This document shows, in pieces, positions 1-8,858 of a stretch of 64,000 nucleotides of DNA (the stretch's first letter is position 1; every line of letters starts with the position of its first letter). A program made the translations under genes and the position numbers. The notes below the pieces were generated by a model. It was given only the letters and a program-made list of their open reading frames with translations, had not been told where the DNA came from and did not search any database. The stretch covers positions 2,170,001 through 2,234,000 of the forward strand of contig OZ241749.1 in assembly GCA_965200945.1 (NCBI GenBank), given 5' to 3'. The DNA comes from JADCRZ01 sp965200945. Lineage in GTDB: Bacteria > Bacteroidota > Bacteroidia > Chitinophagales > Chitinophagaceae.

Positions 1-11
1 TTGTATCCAAG

Positions 12-47
12 AAAAAAGCCAGGCTCTGCACGCCTGGCTTTTTTTTT
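12..47. terminator. Intrinsic terminator, probably bidirectional
   Basis: A GC-rich stem (GCCAGGC / GCCTGGC) with a 7-nt loop is flanked by an A-run on the left and a T-run on the right, so it can stop transcription from either side. It lies 38 bp past the stop codon of the minus-strand LamG gene and would end that transcript. Confidence 0.85.
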
Positions 48-84
48 GGATCTGGACGATCCCGGATCGATCCGTTCTGTCTGC

Positions 85-2649
85 TTATTCTTTCACAATC
101 CTGAAGACGCTCTTGTTGGCCAGCTGCACCTGGTATACACCCTTGTTGAGCGAACCGATGCTTACCTGCTGCCTGTTGCCGCTGATCACGAATTTCTTCA
201 CGATTTTGCCCTGGATATCGGTCATGATAGCCGTAGAGCCTGCGATGACCGGGTCATTGGTTTCGAGGGTGAAATGATCGATGGCGGGCGACGGGTACAG
301 GATGGTATAGGCCTTGCCTTCCACAAACACCACCTGCTGTACCGCGCTGTAGGTGAAGTTGCCGTCGAGGTCAACCTGTTTGAGCCGGTAGAAATTGGTA
401 CCGTTCTTCGGGGTCTTGTCGCCGGAGTTGTATTTCCTCAGCGCGGACGATGTACCGGCGGCATCTACAGAAGCGATGCGGCTGAAATCCGTTCCGTTGC
501 TGCTGCGTTCCACCTGGAAGTGCGCGGTATTGAGCTCTGAGCTCGTGCTCCACTGCAACATCACTGTGGATCCCTGTTGTACGGCGGTGAAGTTGACGAG
601 TGTCACCGGAAGGGTTGCGAGCGTGCTGAGCGTCGAAAAAGTGGTTGGAATCGAACCCTGGTTGGCCACCGTAGCTTTGCTTGCCCGGGTGCGGTAATAG
701 TACGTCGTGGTAGGACTTAACCCAGTCACGTTTGCCGACGTTACCGTGCTGGCCACAGTGAGCGGATTGTATCCTGTCACCGGCTGGGTGAAAGCGGCGT
801 CCCTTGCCACATAGAGTTGGTAATTATCCACCGTACCCACGCCCGGGGCGGTCCAGTTGGCGGTGAAGGTGGTAGAACCGATGGAAGTGGCAGCAGTGGC
901 GGTTGGAACTACCATGCCATAACTTTCCACCCAGTTGGATGCGGTGCCGCTGAGCAGGAAATTGTTGAGCGTGCCCGGACGGTAGTTGCCTGAAACATCG
1001 TACAGTGAGTTGACACCGCTGTTGCCTGTGCCGGCAGAGCCAAGATCAAATTTGTAATAGCCTTCGAGTCCGGTAGTGGGGGAAACGATGTCGTACATAC
1101 TGCCCTGGATCTGCGGCTGAGTACGGGGAACGCTCCAGATCCTGACCTCGTCGATGGAACCGGTAAAGAAGCGGTTCGTACCAGCCTGCGACCACTGCCC
1201 GATCTTAAGGCTGGCAGCGGGATTGTTGACGCCGCCCGTATTGATATTGCCGGCATCTGTTCGCGAGCCCACCGATGCGCCATTCACATACAATCGCATG
1301 TTCTCTTTCGTGCCGTCCCATACGGCGGCCAGATGATACCAGACACCCGTCTGGAAATTGGACGCAGGGTAAGAAACGTAACTCACCACTGTTCCGTTCA
1401 TGCAGAAGAAGCAGAGGTTTGGATTGCCGGTTCCCAGGTTGTAGATCAGCATTTCCATGCCATTACTTCCGATCGACTTGCTGATGATTTCCTGATCGGC
1501 CGACAGGTTGCTGAATTTGACCCACGCTTCCATTGTTTTTATGTTGGTAGTCGCGAATGCCGGGAGATCTCCGCAATCCACATAATCATCCACGCCATCG
1601 AACGCCAGCGCATTGCCGGGTGTGTTCATGGTGGTTTGAGTGAGGGTTACAGTCGCTGAAGTGTCGACACAACTATTTGTGACAGCAACACTGTAATTAC
1701 CAGGCGTTCTTGCCACATACGTACTTGCGGTAGCTCCCGATATGGCAGTACCGTTTCTTAACCATTGGTATGCTGTTCCTGTACTTGAAGTAAGCGTGGA
1801 AGAACCACCTTCCGGAAAGGATGCATTTCCTGTAACAGAGGCAGTCGAGAAAGTGACTCCATACTTCGCACCGAGGTACCGGTTCACCTGCTGAATTTCG
1901 CAGGCGTTTAACTGACGGTTGTACACGATCATTTCGGCAATGTCGCCGCTGAAGCAGTTGTCGTCTCCGTCGAACCCGATCCGCAGGTCGGGATAGGCAG
2001 CCGTCGTGTTCGTTGCATCGGTGAAATTAGTTACCAGCTGCCCGTTGAAATAAATGGCAGAGGCGCTGGGAGTACCGCTGATATACACTGCCGTCAGCAG
2101 CTGCAAGGCACCCACAATGCCGGCGTTCGGGACACGGATGGCAGGCGTTCCCACCGATACACCTCCATCGTTTACCGAATAAGCCGTCGGGTAACTCGAA
2201 AAGAAAAAGCGGTCCCAGCCGCCATTGTCATTTCCCCATACGGCCTGGTTGACGCCGGCTGTTTGTGTTCCCTGTTTATAGACCGTAAAGATCGTAGAAG
2301 AGGTTGCGGCAACAGCCCTGATATCCACGCCCAGCGTTTCGTACACGGTACCGTTGAACTGGCTGGTGGCAGCGAAGCGGATCACCGACTTCCCGTTGAT
2401 CTGGTTCGCGTACACCTTTCCGGCAGACTGACCAGCATACACTGTGGCATTGTTTGTAAGCCCTGATTTGTCTCTCCAGGTAGTTACATTGGTACCATCG
2501 GCAGGATTGGCCGTACCGAAGTTGACATCGGACGCATCGAGCCATAATTTTAAACCGGTAATTCCTGTCGGGAGGGTCTGCGCACTGAGCTTGACCTGAA
2601 AGAACAGAAGCATGATCGCGGCCATGCTTCCGAAGTAGAAGTTTTTCAT
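85..2649 (-). CDS. Secreted multidomain LamG/Fn3 protein with type IX secretion sorting domain
   Basis: 855 aa. The start is set at the ATG giving MKNFYFGSMAAIMLLFF..LSAQ, a clear signal peptide; an in-frame codon 25 residues upstream would bury it. Domains in order: a LamG/ConA-like jelly roll (about 25-270), an Ig-like segment (about 270-345), a second LamG domain beginning ALAFDGVDDYVDCGD (about 350-580), a fibronectin III-like unit (about 590-680), and a C-terminal region typical of Bacteroidota secreted proteins (LPVTLVNFTA.., then YPSPAIDHFTLE..). The last 70-80 residues match the type A T9SS sorting domain, which is cleaved after export. LamG folds usually bind glycans or proteins; no catalytic domain was recognised, so adhesion or substrate binding is only an inference. 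Confidence 0.85.
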   Translation of the reverse strand: MKNFYFGSMAAIMLLFFQVKLSAQTLPTGITGLKLWLDASDVNFGTANPADGTNVTTWRDKSGLTNNATVYAGQSAGKVYANQINGKSVIRFAATSQFNGTVYETLGVDIRAVAATSSTIFTVYKQGTQTAGVNQAVWGNDNGGWDRFFFSSYPTAYSVNDGGVSVGTPAIRVPNAGIVGALQLLTAVYISGTPSASAIYFNGQLVTNFTDATNTTAAYPDLRIGFDGDDNCFSGDIAEMIVYNRQLNACEIQQVNRYLGAKYGVTFSTASVTGNASFPEGGSSTLTSSTGTAYQWLRNGTAISGATASTYVARTPGNYSVAVTNSCVDTSATVTLTQTTMNTPGNALAFDGVDDYVDCGDLPAFATTNIKTMEAWVKFSNLSADQEIISKSIGSNGMEMLIYNLGTGNPNLCFFCMNGTVVSYVSYPASNFQTGVWYHLAAVWDGTKENMRLYVNGASVGSRTDAGNINTGGVNNPAASLKIGQWSQAGTNRFFTGSIDEVRIWSVPRTQPQIQGSMYDIVSPTTGLEGYYKFDLGSAGTGNSGVNSLYDVSGNYRPGTLNNFLLSGTASNWVESYGMVVPTATAATSIGSTTFTANWTAPGVGTVDNYQLYVARDAAFTQPVTGYNPLTVASTVTSANVTGLSPTTTYYYRTRASKATVANQGSIPTTFSTLSTLATLPVTLVNFTAVQQGSTVMLQWSTSSELNTAHFQVERSSNGTDFSRIASVDAAGTSSALRKYNSGDKTPKNGTNFYRLKQVDLDGNFTYSAVQQVVFVEGKAYTILYPSPAIDHFTLETNDPVIAGSTAIMTDIQGKIVKKFVISGNRQQVSIGSLNKGVYQVQLANKSVFRIVKE

Positions 2650-2709
2650 AATGAAGAGATTTGGGATTTTACTCTGTGTTACAACGAAGCGTTGAAACGA
2701 TTCAGTATC

Positions 2710-2717
2710 CAAAAGTA
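2710..2717 (-). promoter_or_regulatory. Candidate -7 promoter box for the LamG gene
   Basis: Minus strand reads TACTTTTG, a full match to the Bacteroidota TAnnTTTG -7 element, 60 bp upstream of the LamG start codon. No convincing TTTG -33 element is found at 19-21 bp, so support is partial. Confidence 0.35.
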
Positions 2718-2830
2718 AATCCATACCCCACTCCTTCGTTCGCGATTTTTACTAGTTAATTGCTTCCCCGAATAAATCGGGTAAGTGTTTCACGGCAGGG
2801 TTGATAAGATGTTTTTCCCACCCGTCTAAA

Positions 2831-2888
2831 TCCAAAAAGCCGGCGCTTCGGAAGAAGGCTTCTCCTTAATAAACCCCGAAGCGCCGGC
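2831..2888 (-). terminator. Long-stem terminator on the minus strand
   Basis: Perfect 13-bp arms (GCCGGCGCTTCGG at 2839-2851, its complement at 2876-2888) enclose a second small palindrome (AGAAGGCTTCT). On the minus strand the stem is followed by TTTTTGGA. It lies about 90 bp downstream of the truncated DUF2807 frame and may be the surviving terminator of that gene. The rest of the 2650-2980 interval shows only the LamG promoter region. Confidence 0.65.
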
Positions 2889-2980
2889 CCGTAGAAGTAT
2901 GGAAGTCCACGGATGCATTTTTTCCTGATTTGTCCGCCGTTTTCCTGTGAGTGCAGGCACGGCGTGCCGGAAGGAGAAGC

Positions 2981-3283
2981 TTATTTTTTTCTGAATTTTC
3001 CGGAACCGGAAACAAGGATATCCGTAACCGCGGGACTGCCTGTGTAGTCGACCGTCGCTTTTACCGATCCATTGATGTACAGGCTTTCAAAGGAGGGCGT
3101 ATATACTTTCACGCTGATATTATTGCGGTGGATTTTATATACGTCCTGGCGGAAGGCCGTTTTCAGGATATTGTTTGTTACGGGAGTTTCAAAGATGGGC
3201 ACCAGGTTCTGATAGCCGTTTACTTCTATCTTACGTTCTGCCGCATACAGCACCTCTACCCGCGAAAATGCAGGCGCCTTTTT
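2981..3283 (-). pseudogene. DUF2807 (GIN domain, putative adhesin) gene relic
   Basis: An open frame of about 100 codons, ending at a TAA at 2981-2983 and bounded upstream by an in-frame TGA, has no ATG and no signal peptide. Its sequence (FSRVEVLYAAERKIEVNGYQ.., then ISVKVYTPSFESLYINGS and DILVSGSGKFRKK) resembles scattered blocks of the DUF2807/GIN beta-helical domain, normally about 180 residues behind a signal peptide. The first strand block and most of the later repeats are missing. Only 47 bp separate it from the divergent gene at 3331, so the 5' part has been lost. A short functional protein from GTG at 3253 cannot be excluded. Confidence 0.5.
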
Positions 3284-3330
3284 TCAAAACAGAGTAACTT
3301 TTATTCCCCGACTCACCTTTAAAAAGCCAA

Positions 3331-3876
3331 ATGAAAAAGACCATCCCCTCCTTTGCGATCCTATTGCTGTTGTACAGCTGCAACCAATCAGCTCCATCTT
3401 CTACTGCCGGAATAGATTCAACCAACGCATCTGCGGGTGACCGGCAATCGAAGGTGAAGCGTAACAAAGCGGTCATTCGTGCATCCCTCAATGCCTATGC
3501 AAAAGGCAATGTAGACGAAATGCTTAAAAATGCGGACCCGAACATCATCGATTATGGCGATGGTTTCATAGGCACCATCAAAGGGGCCGACAGCCTACGG
3601 GCGATGATGAAAACAATGATGGTTCAATGGATGGCTGCCATACCCGAAACTAAGTTCACGGATACCGTGATCGTTGTCAGCGGCGACACCGTATTAAACT
3701 GGGCTTCCATGCCGGGCACCTGGAAAGGTGAATTTATGAAGCAGAAGCCCACCGGAAAATCGTTCAGGATCAACAGGGTCAACCGCTTCGTGCTGAACGA
3801 AGAAGGCAAAATAATCGAACACCGCTCCACCCCAAGCGACCTCGATATCGCCAAACAGATCGGCACAAAAATGTGA
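3331..3876 (+). CDS. NTF2-like (SnoaL-type) lipoprotein
   Basis: 181 aa. The N-terminus MKKTIPSFAILLLLYSC is a type II signal peptide with the lipidated Cys at 17. The mature part, after a Ser/Ala-rich linker, has the pattern of the NTF2-like fold: a first helix (VIRASLNAYAKGNVDEMLKN), D-P-N-I-I-D-Y-G-D-G, then strands carrying WASMPGTWKGEF and a closing RVNRFVLNEEGKI strand. This family includes SnoaL-like polyketide cyclases and many proteins of unknown ligand; no catalytic dyad can be assigned here. It is transcribed alone and followed by a strong shared terminator. Confidence 0.7.
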   Translation: MKKTIPSFAILLLLYSCNQSAPSSTAGIDSTNASAGDRQSKVKRNKAVIRASLNAYAKGNVDEMLKNADPNIIDYGDGFIGTIKGADSLRAMMKTMMVQWMAAIPETKFTDTVIVVSGDTVLNWASMPGTWKGEFMKQKPTGKSFRINRVNRFVLNEEGKIIEHRSTPSDLDIAKQIGTKM

Positions 3877-3892
3877 TCTGACCTACGGGTAA

Positions 3893-3932
3893 AATAAAAA
3901 AAGGCCGGTCTCATCGACCGGCCTTTTTTTAT
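3893..3932. terminator. Bidirectional intrinsic terminator
   Basis: Stem GGCCGGTC / GACCGGCC with a 5-nt loop, A-run on the left and T-run on the right. It lies between the convergent NTF2-like lipoprotein gene and the GH127 gene and can serve both. Confidence 0.9.
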
Positions 3933-3961
3933 ATAATGCAGACAAGATTCTGCTTATCGAA

Positions 3962-6748
3962 TTATTTTTCTTTGATCCACACAATCGATTTGGCGGTCCT
4001 GTCGGCGCGCACCTGTGGTGGTTCTGCGGCCTTCGTGGGCGTTGTCATCTGGTTGGGTGAGGAAGCCTGCGGAACCGGTGTTGTCGGGATCCTGTTCAGG
4101 CGGGCGTAGTTTGGAATGGCAACCAGCGGAGAGCCGTCGGACCAGGTGCCTTTGATCGTCATCACGCCACGCAGCAGGTCATCGCGCCATTGCAGGGTCA
4201 GCGGCGTAGCACCGATGGCCTGGTTGATGTTCGGCTGATCGGCCTGTTCCACATTGTAGATCATTGGTCCGTAACGCAGGGCCACCCTGTCTTTATCGGC
4301 TTCGATGCGGGAGTCGGCGGTGATCTTCTGGATCTCCATCGGCAGCACCACATCGATCTTGTCTCCTGCCTTCCAGGTGCGGCGGATGATGGCATATCCG
4401 TGTTCAATTTTCGGTGTCATGGCTTTTCCGTTAACCATCAGCGATTTCAGTCCCTTTACTTCGGGCGTGGGTTTGTACAGTTCGCTCGTGGTGCGGTTCG
4501 GCACTCTCACGTACACGGTGAATTCTTTCGATACTTTCGGATTCACGGTGATGGATATGTTGCCGCTCCATGGATAATTCGTTTTCTGCACCATTTCCAC
4601 ATCCGTACCGGTTCCCGGCACTTTGTCGACCCGGATGGTGCTGCCCACGAACATGTTCACATAGAGGCCGTCGGTGCCTGTAACGTAGGTCCAGGTGGGC
4701 ACCATCAGCAGCGTGCGCGGGATGTTGCCCACGCAGCACGGACAAACATGCCACTGGTATCTTGGCTGGGCGGTGTTCAGCGGGTTGGTATAAAGGAAGT
4801 TCTTGCCTTCCAGGTCGAGCGAGCCGAGCAGGGCGTTGTACATGGTCTCTTCGTACAGGTCGGCATATTTGGCATCGTGGTAGGCCAGGTTCATCTTGTA
4901 TTCGAAGAAGATAAGTCCGCAGCTGCTGCACGATTCGCAGTAAGCGCTGTTGCGCAGCGAATAGTTGCCGCCGAAACCTTCGGAAGTTTCCCCGCTACCG
5001 ATGCCGCCGGTGAGGTAATATTTCTTGTTGACCATATTGCTCCAGAGCGACATCACCGCACTCTGGTAGTCTACATCGCCTGTTTCGGCTGCGATATCGG
5101 CCATGCCGGAATACGTGTAGGTCGCACGCACAGCGTGCCCTACGGCTTCATACTGTTGCTGCACCGGCACCAGGCTCTGGTCGTATTCGCTGCCGTTGTT
5201 GCGGTTGTCGAGGAGGAACTTTGCCAGCGCTACATAACTGTCGCCATGACTGCCTTTGCCTTCCATATCGTTTACAAAGCGGCCGAAGCGAACGAGCGCC
5301 TGCTCCATTTCCTGGTGACCATCGTACCAGGCGATCTTGCCCGGACCGATATTGGCGACCCAGCAGTCGGCCAGCTTTTTGGCGGCATCGTAGAGGCGCC
5401 TGTCTTTGCCTTCCGTGAGAGTGTAATGGTTGATGGCCGATTCGATGAAGTAACCGGCGGTGTATCCTTCGTGGTTGCCGCGGCTCTGCGGCGTCCAGCG
5501 GCCCTTCCAGCGGGCGGTGTCGCGGAGGGTATAAGCGGTCTGCAGGTAACCATCAGGTTCCTGTGCAGCCAGGATGATCGGGATCCATTTTTCCAGGGTC
5601 GCTTTCATCTTCTCCTGTGCGGCGATGATCTCTTTGTCGCCCTGCGGGTCAACCATCAGCGCGATACACATCGATTCAACGGTCTGGTGAACCCAGGCGT
5701 TGGAGAAAACATATCCCTTGTGCTTGGCGTGCGGCTGTCCCTTGAGGGCTTTGGCCGCTTCAATGAAATTGTCGATGCCGCCTTCGCCGATGGTGAGGTC
5801 GGTGCGTTCGTTCTGATCGATGCACCAGGGGATCCAGTTCACGATCATGGCTTTTGCGCGATCGCTCCACAGCTTGCTGTCGATCTTGTAATGGCGCGTA
5901 TACACCACGTCGAGGCGTTTGGCTTTGGGCGGTTCATGTACGCTCACCAGCAGGGTGGAGGAAGCGCTTTGCGAACCCTGGCTCGCCGTCATCTGCAACT
6001 TGTATTCGCCGGGAGCCGAGAACGTGGCGGTACCATTGCTCGCAGCGGTGTTGCTGAAAGATACAGTGCCGGGGCCGGCTATTTTGGTCCAGGCCACTTT
6101 TGCACCGGGGTTCACCGATTTCACCACACCGGCGAGGTAGGTTTTACCGCCGATCATCACGTCGCGGTCTACGCCTGCAACGGTGAGCGGAGCATAATCG
6201 GGACCATTGTCCGGTTTGTATACGATCCACTCGAGTAGCGAAGCGCCCATGCGCTCTACAGAATCCATCTGCAGGCGGAGGCGGGTGGTTTTCACTTCAT
6301 CGAAGGTGGTGGAGTTGAGTTGTTTGTTGGCGAGGCCAAGACCGGAAGCATTTTTCACCGGCGCCCAGTTGCTGCCATCCCAGTATTGTACCTGGTAAGA
6401 TTCAGGAAGACGCACGCCGCCATTGAAATCCCACCAGTAAACGGCGATCTCTTTGGTGTTTACCGGCTGCGACCATTCGTATTGCACCCATGAATTGGTG
6501 CGTGGCTGCTGCGGGCGCGGCCCGCCAGCGGTTCCGCCACCGCGGAAGCCACCCTGAAATACCGGGGCTACGCCATCGTTCAGCGTGGTAATGGGTGCAC
6601 CCTGCCGACCGGAAGCGGATGGGGTTGCGATGACTGCGAGGTTAGGACGGGTGGTAAGCGGTTCTGCCTGTGGCTGCTGGGCGAACCCGGCGGAAGAACA
6701 GGCGATCCAGGCAAGCGCGGAAAGGCAGAAACAACGGAGTGTTTTCAT
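3962..6748 (-). CDS. GH127 family (DUF1680) glycoside hydrolase, probable beta-L-arabinofuranosidase
   Basis: 928 aa with a signal peptide ending near AGFAQQ. About 30-180 is a discoidin-like carbohydrate-binding module (VQYEWSQPVNTKEIAVYWW), about 190-272 an Ig/PKD-like domain, and from about 278 the (alpha/alpha)6 catalytic barrel. By analogy with HypBA1 of Bifidobacterium, the zinc site is made by Glu605 and Cys607 (CESC) and Cys671-Cys672 (CPCC), with a zinc-bound Cys as nucleophile. GH127 enzymes release beta-L-arabinofuranose from plant glycans; some relatives have other substrates, so the exact sugar is not certain. No T9SS tail or lipobox is visible, which suggests a periplasmic enzyme. 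The gene stands alone, without a SusC/SusD pair nearby. Confidence 0.82.
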   Translation of the reverse strand: MKTLRCFCLSALAWIACSSAGFAQQPQAEPLTTRPNLAVIATPSASGRQGAPITTLNDGVAPVFQGGFRGGGTAGGPRPQQPRTNSWVQYEWSQPVNTKEIAVYWWDFNGGVRLPESYQVQYWDGSNWAPVKNASGLGLANKQLNSTTFDEVKTTRLRLQMDSVERMGASLLEWIVYKPDNGPDYAPLTVAGVDRDVMIGGKTYLAGVVKSVNPGAKVAWTKIAGPGTVSFSNTAASNGTATFSAPGEYKLQMTASQGSQSASSTLLVSVHEPPKAKRLDVVYTRHYKIDSKLWSDRAKAMIVNWIPWCIDQNERTDLTIGEGGIDNFIEAAKALKGQPHAKHKGYVFSNAWVHQTVESMCIALMVDPQGDKEIIAAQEKMKATLEKWIPIILAAQEPDGYLQTAYTLRDTARWKGRWTPQSRGNHEGYTAGYFIESAINHYTLTEGKDRRLYDAAKKLADCWVANIGPGKIAWYDGHQEMEQALVRFGRFVNDMEGKGSHGDSYVALAKFLLDNRNNGSEYDQSLVPVQQQYEAVGHAVRATYTYSGMADIAAETGDVDYQSAVMSLWSNMVNKKYYLTGGIGSGETSEGFGGNYSLRNSAYCESCSSCGLIFFEYKMNLAYHDAKYADLYEETMYNALLGSLDLEGKNFLYTNPLNTAQPRYQWHVCPCCVGNIPRTLLMVPTWTYVTGTDGLYVNMFVGSTIRVDKVPGTGTDVEMVQKTNYPWSGNISITVNPKVSKEFTVYVRVPNRTTSELYKPTPEVKGLKSLMVNGKAMTPKIEHGYAIIRRTWKAGDKIDVVLPMEIQKITADSRIEADKDRVALRYGPMIYNVEQADQPNINQAIGATPLTLQWRDDLLRGVMTIKGTWSDGSPLVAIPNYARLNRIPTTPVPQASSPNQMTTPTKAAEPPQVRADRTAKSIVWIKEK

Positions 6749-6866
6749 GAATCGTTTGATTATTTGTTTTGCAATCGCGTCCCGAAAACGGTCGTCTGAC
6801 GCCGATTGCAGCCATATAATGGAATTTCTTCTTATCAGCCTGAAGGGGCTCTTGTCGACAAATGAG

Positions 6867-6897
6867 AAAAGATAAAATTACGCCGGACAGCAAACAA
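6867..6897 (-). promoter_or_regulatory. Predicted promoter of the GH127 gene
   Basis: On the minus strand TTG at 6895-6897, a 20-bp spacer and TATCTTTT at 6867-6874 fit the Bacteroidota TTG-N19/21-TAnnTTTG pattern with one mismatch. This predicts a 5' leader of about 110 nt before the GH127 start. Confidence 0.35.
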
Positions 6898-6962
6898 GGC
6901 CTTTTCCTTTATTCACTCAAACTTACTTGATTTTTGCAGGAAGGGACAGCGACTCCCGATTG

Positions 6963-7883
6963 TTATTTTACTTTGACCAGCGTGCGTTTGTACGACCTGA
7001 AAATATAGTACGCAACACTGCCGGCAAGCAGCAAAGGCCAGAGCCGGATCACAAAGAGCAGTAACTCGAGGAGGATAGTCCAGCCGGATTGTACGGCTTC
7101 TACGAGCCTTGTGCCGAAAGGTGGAATGTATGCAGGGATTTCTTTCTGGATAGCGACCAGTTCTTTGCGGGCGCCCTGCCGCTGGTAGATGTGCAGCGTT
7201 ACGGTGCTGTACCGGATCTGGTCTTTCATGGACAGGTTGGCCAGCATGGCATGGTCTTTATCTTCCAGTTTGCCGCCCGCTTTTTCTTCTGCGGCCGTTG
7301 TTTCCGGCAGCTTGCTCCTGCGGGTGTCGATCGCGTTCAGGAGCCGTTCATTCTGGTGCGACAGTCTTTTTTGTGTGAGCTCATTTGACAGGATCTTCAG
7401 CGCCACATCATCGGCTTTGATCACACGGAAGTCGAGGTAGTCGACGGTGCGGGCGATCTCTTTGAGGGTGGTATCGAGGCGGAGGTTCGGCACACGGAGC
7501 GTCATGGAATTGGTAACGCCGAACCAGGTGGTTTCGAGCGCGGAATCTTTGCTGACGGGTACGGTGGTCACGTTTTCCTTTTCGCTGGCGAGGTTGGTGA
7601 ATGTTACGAAGCCGCCCTGCTGAACGGTGATCTGTTCGATATCGGCGGTTGACCTGACAACGTCCTGAACCTTGAATTTAAGGTCGGCCGTGCGGATGAA
7701 AGTGTGTGCAGGATCTTTGTTGTTTTCCGATGCTGCGGAAGAAGAGAAAGCAGCCACGGCAGAAGAATCGGCGAGCAGAGAAACGCTGTCGGCCGTGGAA
7801 TAATCTGCGCTCTCCTTGGAGCCGGACTGGCAGCTGAATAACAAAACAAAAAGTGTGGGGATGAGGGCGGGTATCAATTTCAT
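6963..7883 (-). CDS. DUF4349 domain lipoprotein with C-terminal membrane anchor
   Basis: 306 aa. The N-terminus MKLIPALIPTLFVLLFSC carries a lipobox with Cys18. After a Ser/Ala-rich linker comes the DUF4349 core: FIRTADLKFKVQDVVRST.., a central strand LRVPNLRLDTTLKEI, and a helical region (ALKILSNELTQKRL) that looks coiled-coil. One transmembrane helix (WTILLELLLFVIRLWPLLLA) lies near the C-terminus and is followed by basic residues. Proteins of this family are envelope-associated with unknown function. The VOC gene ends 31 bp upstream on the same strand, so the two may be co-transcribed. Confidence 0.8.
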   Translation of the reverse strand: MKLIPALIPTLFVLLFSCQSGSKESADYSTADSVSLLADSSAVAAFSSSAASENNKDPAHTFIRTADLKFKVQDVVRSTADIEQITVQQGGFVTFTNLASEKENVTTVPVSKDSALETTWFGVTNSMTLRVPNLRLDTTLKEIARTVDYLDFRVIKADDVALKILSNELTQKRLSHQNERLLNAIDTRRSKLPETTAAEEKAGGKLEDKDHAMLANLSMKDQIRYSTVTLHIYQRQGARKELVAIQKEIPAYIPPFGTRLVEAVQSGWTILLELLLFVIRLWPLLLAGSVAYYIFRSYKRTLVKVK

Positions 7884-7914
7884 GGGGCGTGCGGTTTATA
7901 TCCGTTGATACAAC

Positions 7915-8289
7915 TCACCGTACAGATGTAACCCACCAGGTATTCCCACAAGGATCTTTAACACCGCATGTGCGTCCATAAGGCTGGTCAGACAATTCCA
8001 TCAGCGAAGCCGCGCCGTTCTCAAGCGCGGAATGATAGCAGGTATCCGCATTATCCACGTACACAAACAGGCCGGCGGCCTGTTGATGGTACTGGTCGGT
8101 GGCTTCCGCGAACATTACCGTGCTGCCGCCAATGATCACTTCCGCATGCATAATGGTAGTACTGTCTTCACGCATGTGGGAAGACTTCAGCTCGGCCCCA
8201 AAAACCGCTTGCACAAAAGCAATGAACTTGTTGGCATCGATCAGAATAAGATAAGGCATTACCGCCTGATAACCCGCCGGAATGTTCAT
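7915..8289 (-). CDS. VOC family protein (glyoxalase/PhnB-like)
   Basis: 124 aa, made of two beta-alpha-beta-beta-beta units typical of the vicinal oxygen chelate fold. The start (MNIPAGYQAVMPYLILIDANKFIAFVQAVFG) and end (GRTCGVKDPCGNTWWVTS) are those of the PhnB-like subgroup, which often binds no clear metal and has no assigned reaction. Possible metal ligands include the His in IMHAEV. It is the first gene of a possible two-gene unit with the DUF4349 lipoprotein, and the gene-free repeat region begins immediately upstream. Confidence 0.8.
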   Translation of the reverse strand: MNIPAGYQAVMPYLILIDANKFIAFVQAVFGAELKSSHMREDSTTIMHAEVIIGGSTVMFAEATDQYHQQAAGLFVYVDNADTCYHSALENGAASLMELSDQPYGRTCGVKDPCGNTWWVTSVR

Positions 8290-8456
8290 ATGGATTTCTT
8301 TACTGGTGAAAAAAGATCTGGTTCAAAGCAACGAACCAGGAAGAAAAGGTAAGGTGTTTTGGGGAAGACGGTAGCAGAAGTTTTAAGGACGGCGTTGTGA
8401 GGAAGTTGGCACTTTACCTACCATTGTTATTTCAGCTGCACCTTCATTTCTTTGTA

Positions 8457-8549
8457 ATCTCAGCGCAGGCGCAGTAGCAGGTTTATATCCACCTGAAGCG
8501 GCGCGACTGCTTGCGCTGAGATCTGCAGCGGTTAAGCGGGATGGCGATT
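8457..8549 (+). repeat. 93-bp intergenic repeat, copy A
   Basis: Arms ATCTCAGCGCA (8457-8467) and TGCGCTGAGAT (8512-8522) form a perfect 11-bp inverted repeat, followed by a tail ending GCGGGATGGCGATT. It aligns without gaps to 45110-45202: same arm spacing (55 bp between arm starts) and about 70% identity over the second arm and tail. Confidence 0.7.
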
Positions 8550-8623
8550 GTGGCGCAAGCATGGCAGTAAGACGTTAACGCAGCATACATCACATGCGGA
8601 GTCTTGATACCAGGCTAGTCCGC

Positions 8624-8665
8624 TTTTTGTCTGAACCATATTAGCCAGATTAACTGATCCGCCTG
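8624..8665 (+). repeat. TGTCTGAA-type dispersed repeat
   Basis: Starts TTTTTGTCTGAACCATATT and continues as an A/T-rich GATT-containing tail. Related heads occur at 12040-12076, 18677-18715, 45282-45314 and in the hairpin at 49951-49991. This resembles intergenic repeats commonly met in Bacteroidota genomes; no function is known to me. Confidence 0.5.
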
Positions 8666-8775
8666 ATAAGCGATGACGGGACCAAGTGTCAATTTTTTTC
8701 AGGACGAGACAATGTGTTCAATAATCATTTATCAGGACAATCAGAAAAAATTCTCTAAATCCCTGTTCAGATAAG

Positions 8776-8858
8776 AAACAGCGATTCCCGGCTTAGATCC
8801 CCGCTCAGGCGCAGAAACATGCATTGATCGCCAGCGCGTGTTTGCGCCTGGCGAGGAT
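8776..8858 (-). repeat. Diverged, inverted copy C of the 93-bp intergenic repeat
   Basis: Read on the minus strand, arms ATCCTCGCCAGGCGCA and TGCGCCTGAGCGGGGAT pair at all but one or two positions and are followed by CTAAGCCGGGAATCGCTGTT, which resembles the tail of copy A. The loop is shorter than in copies A and B. Together with copy A it makes a widely spaced inverted pair. Confidence 0.45.

Noticed and set aside
4190..6238. 682-codon open frame on the plus strand opposite the GH127 gene
   Set aside because: It is antisense to a protein with clear GH127 motifs; its composition is His/Val/Gly-rich, as expected from a shadow of a GC-rich coding strand, and no domain or signal was recognised.
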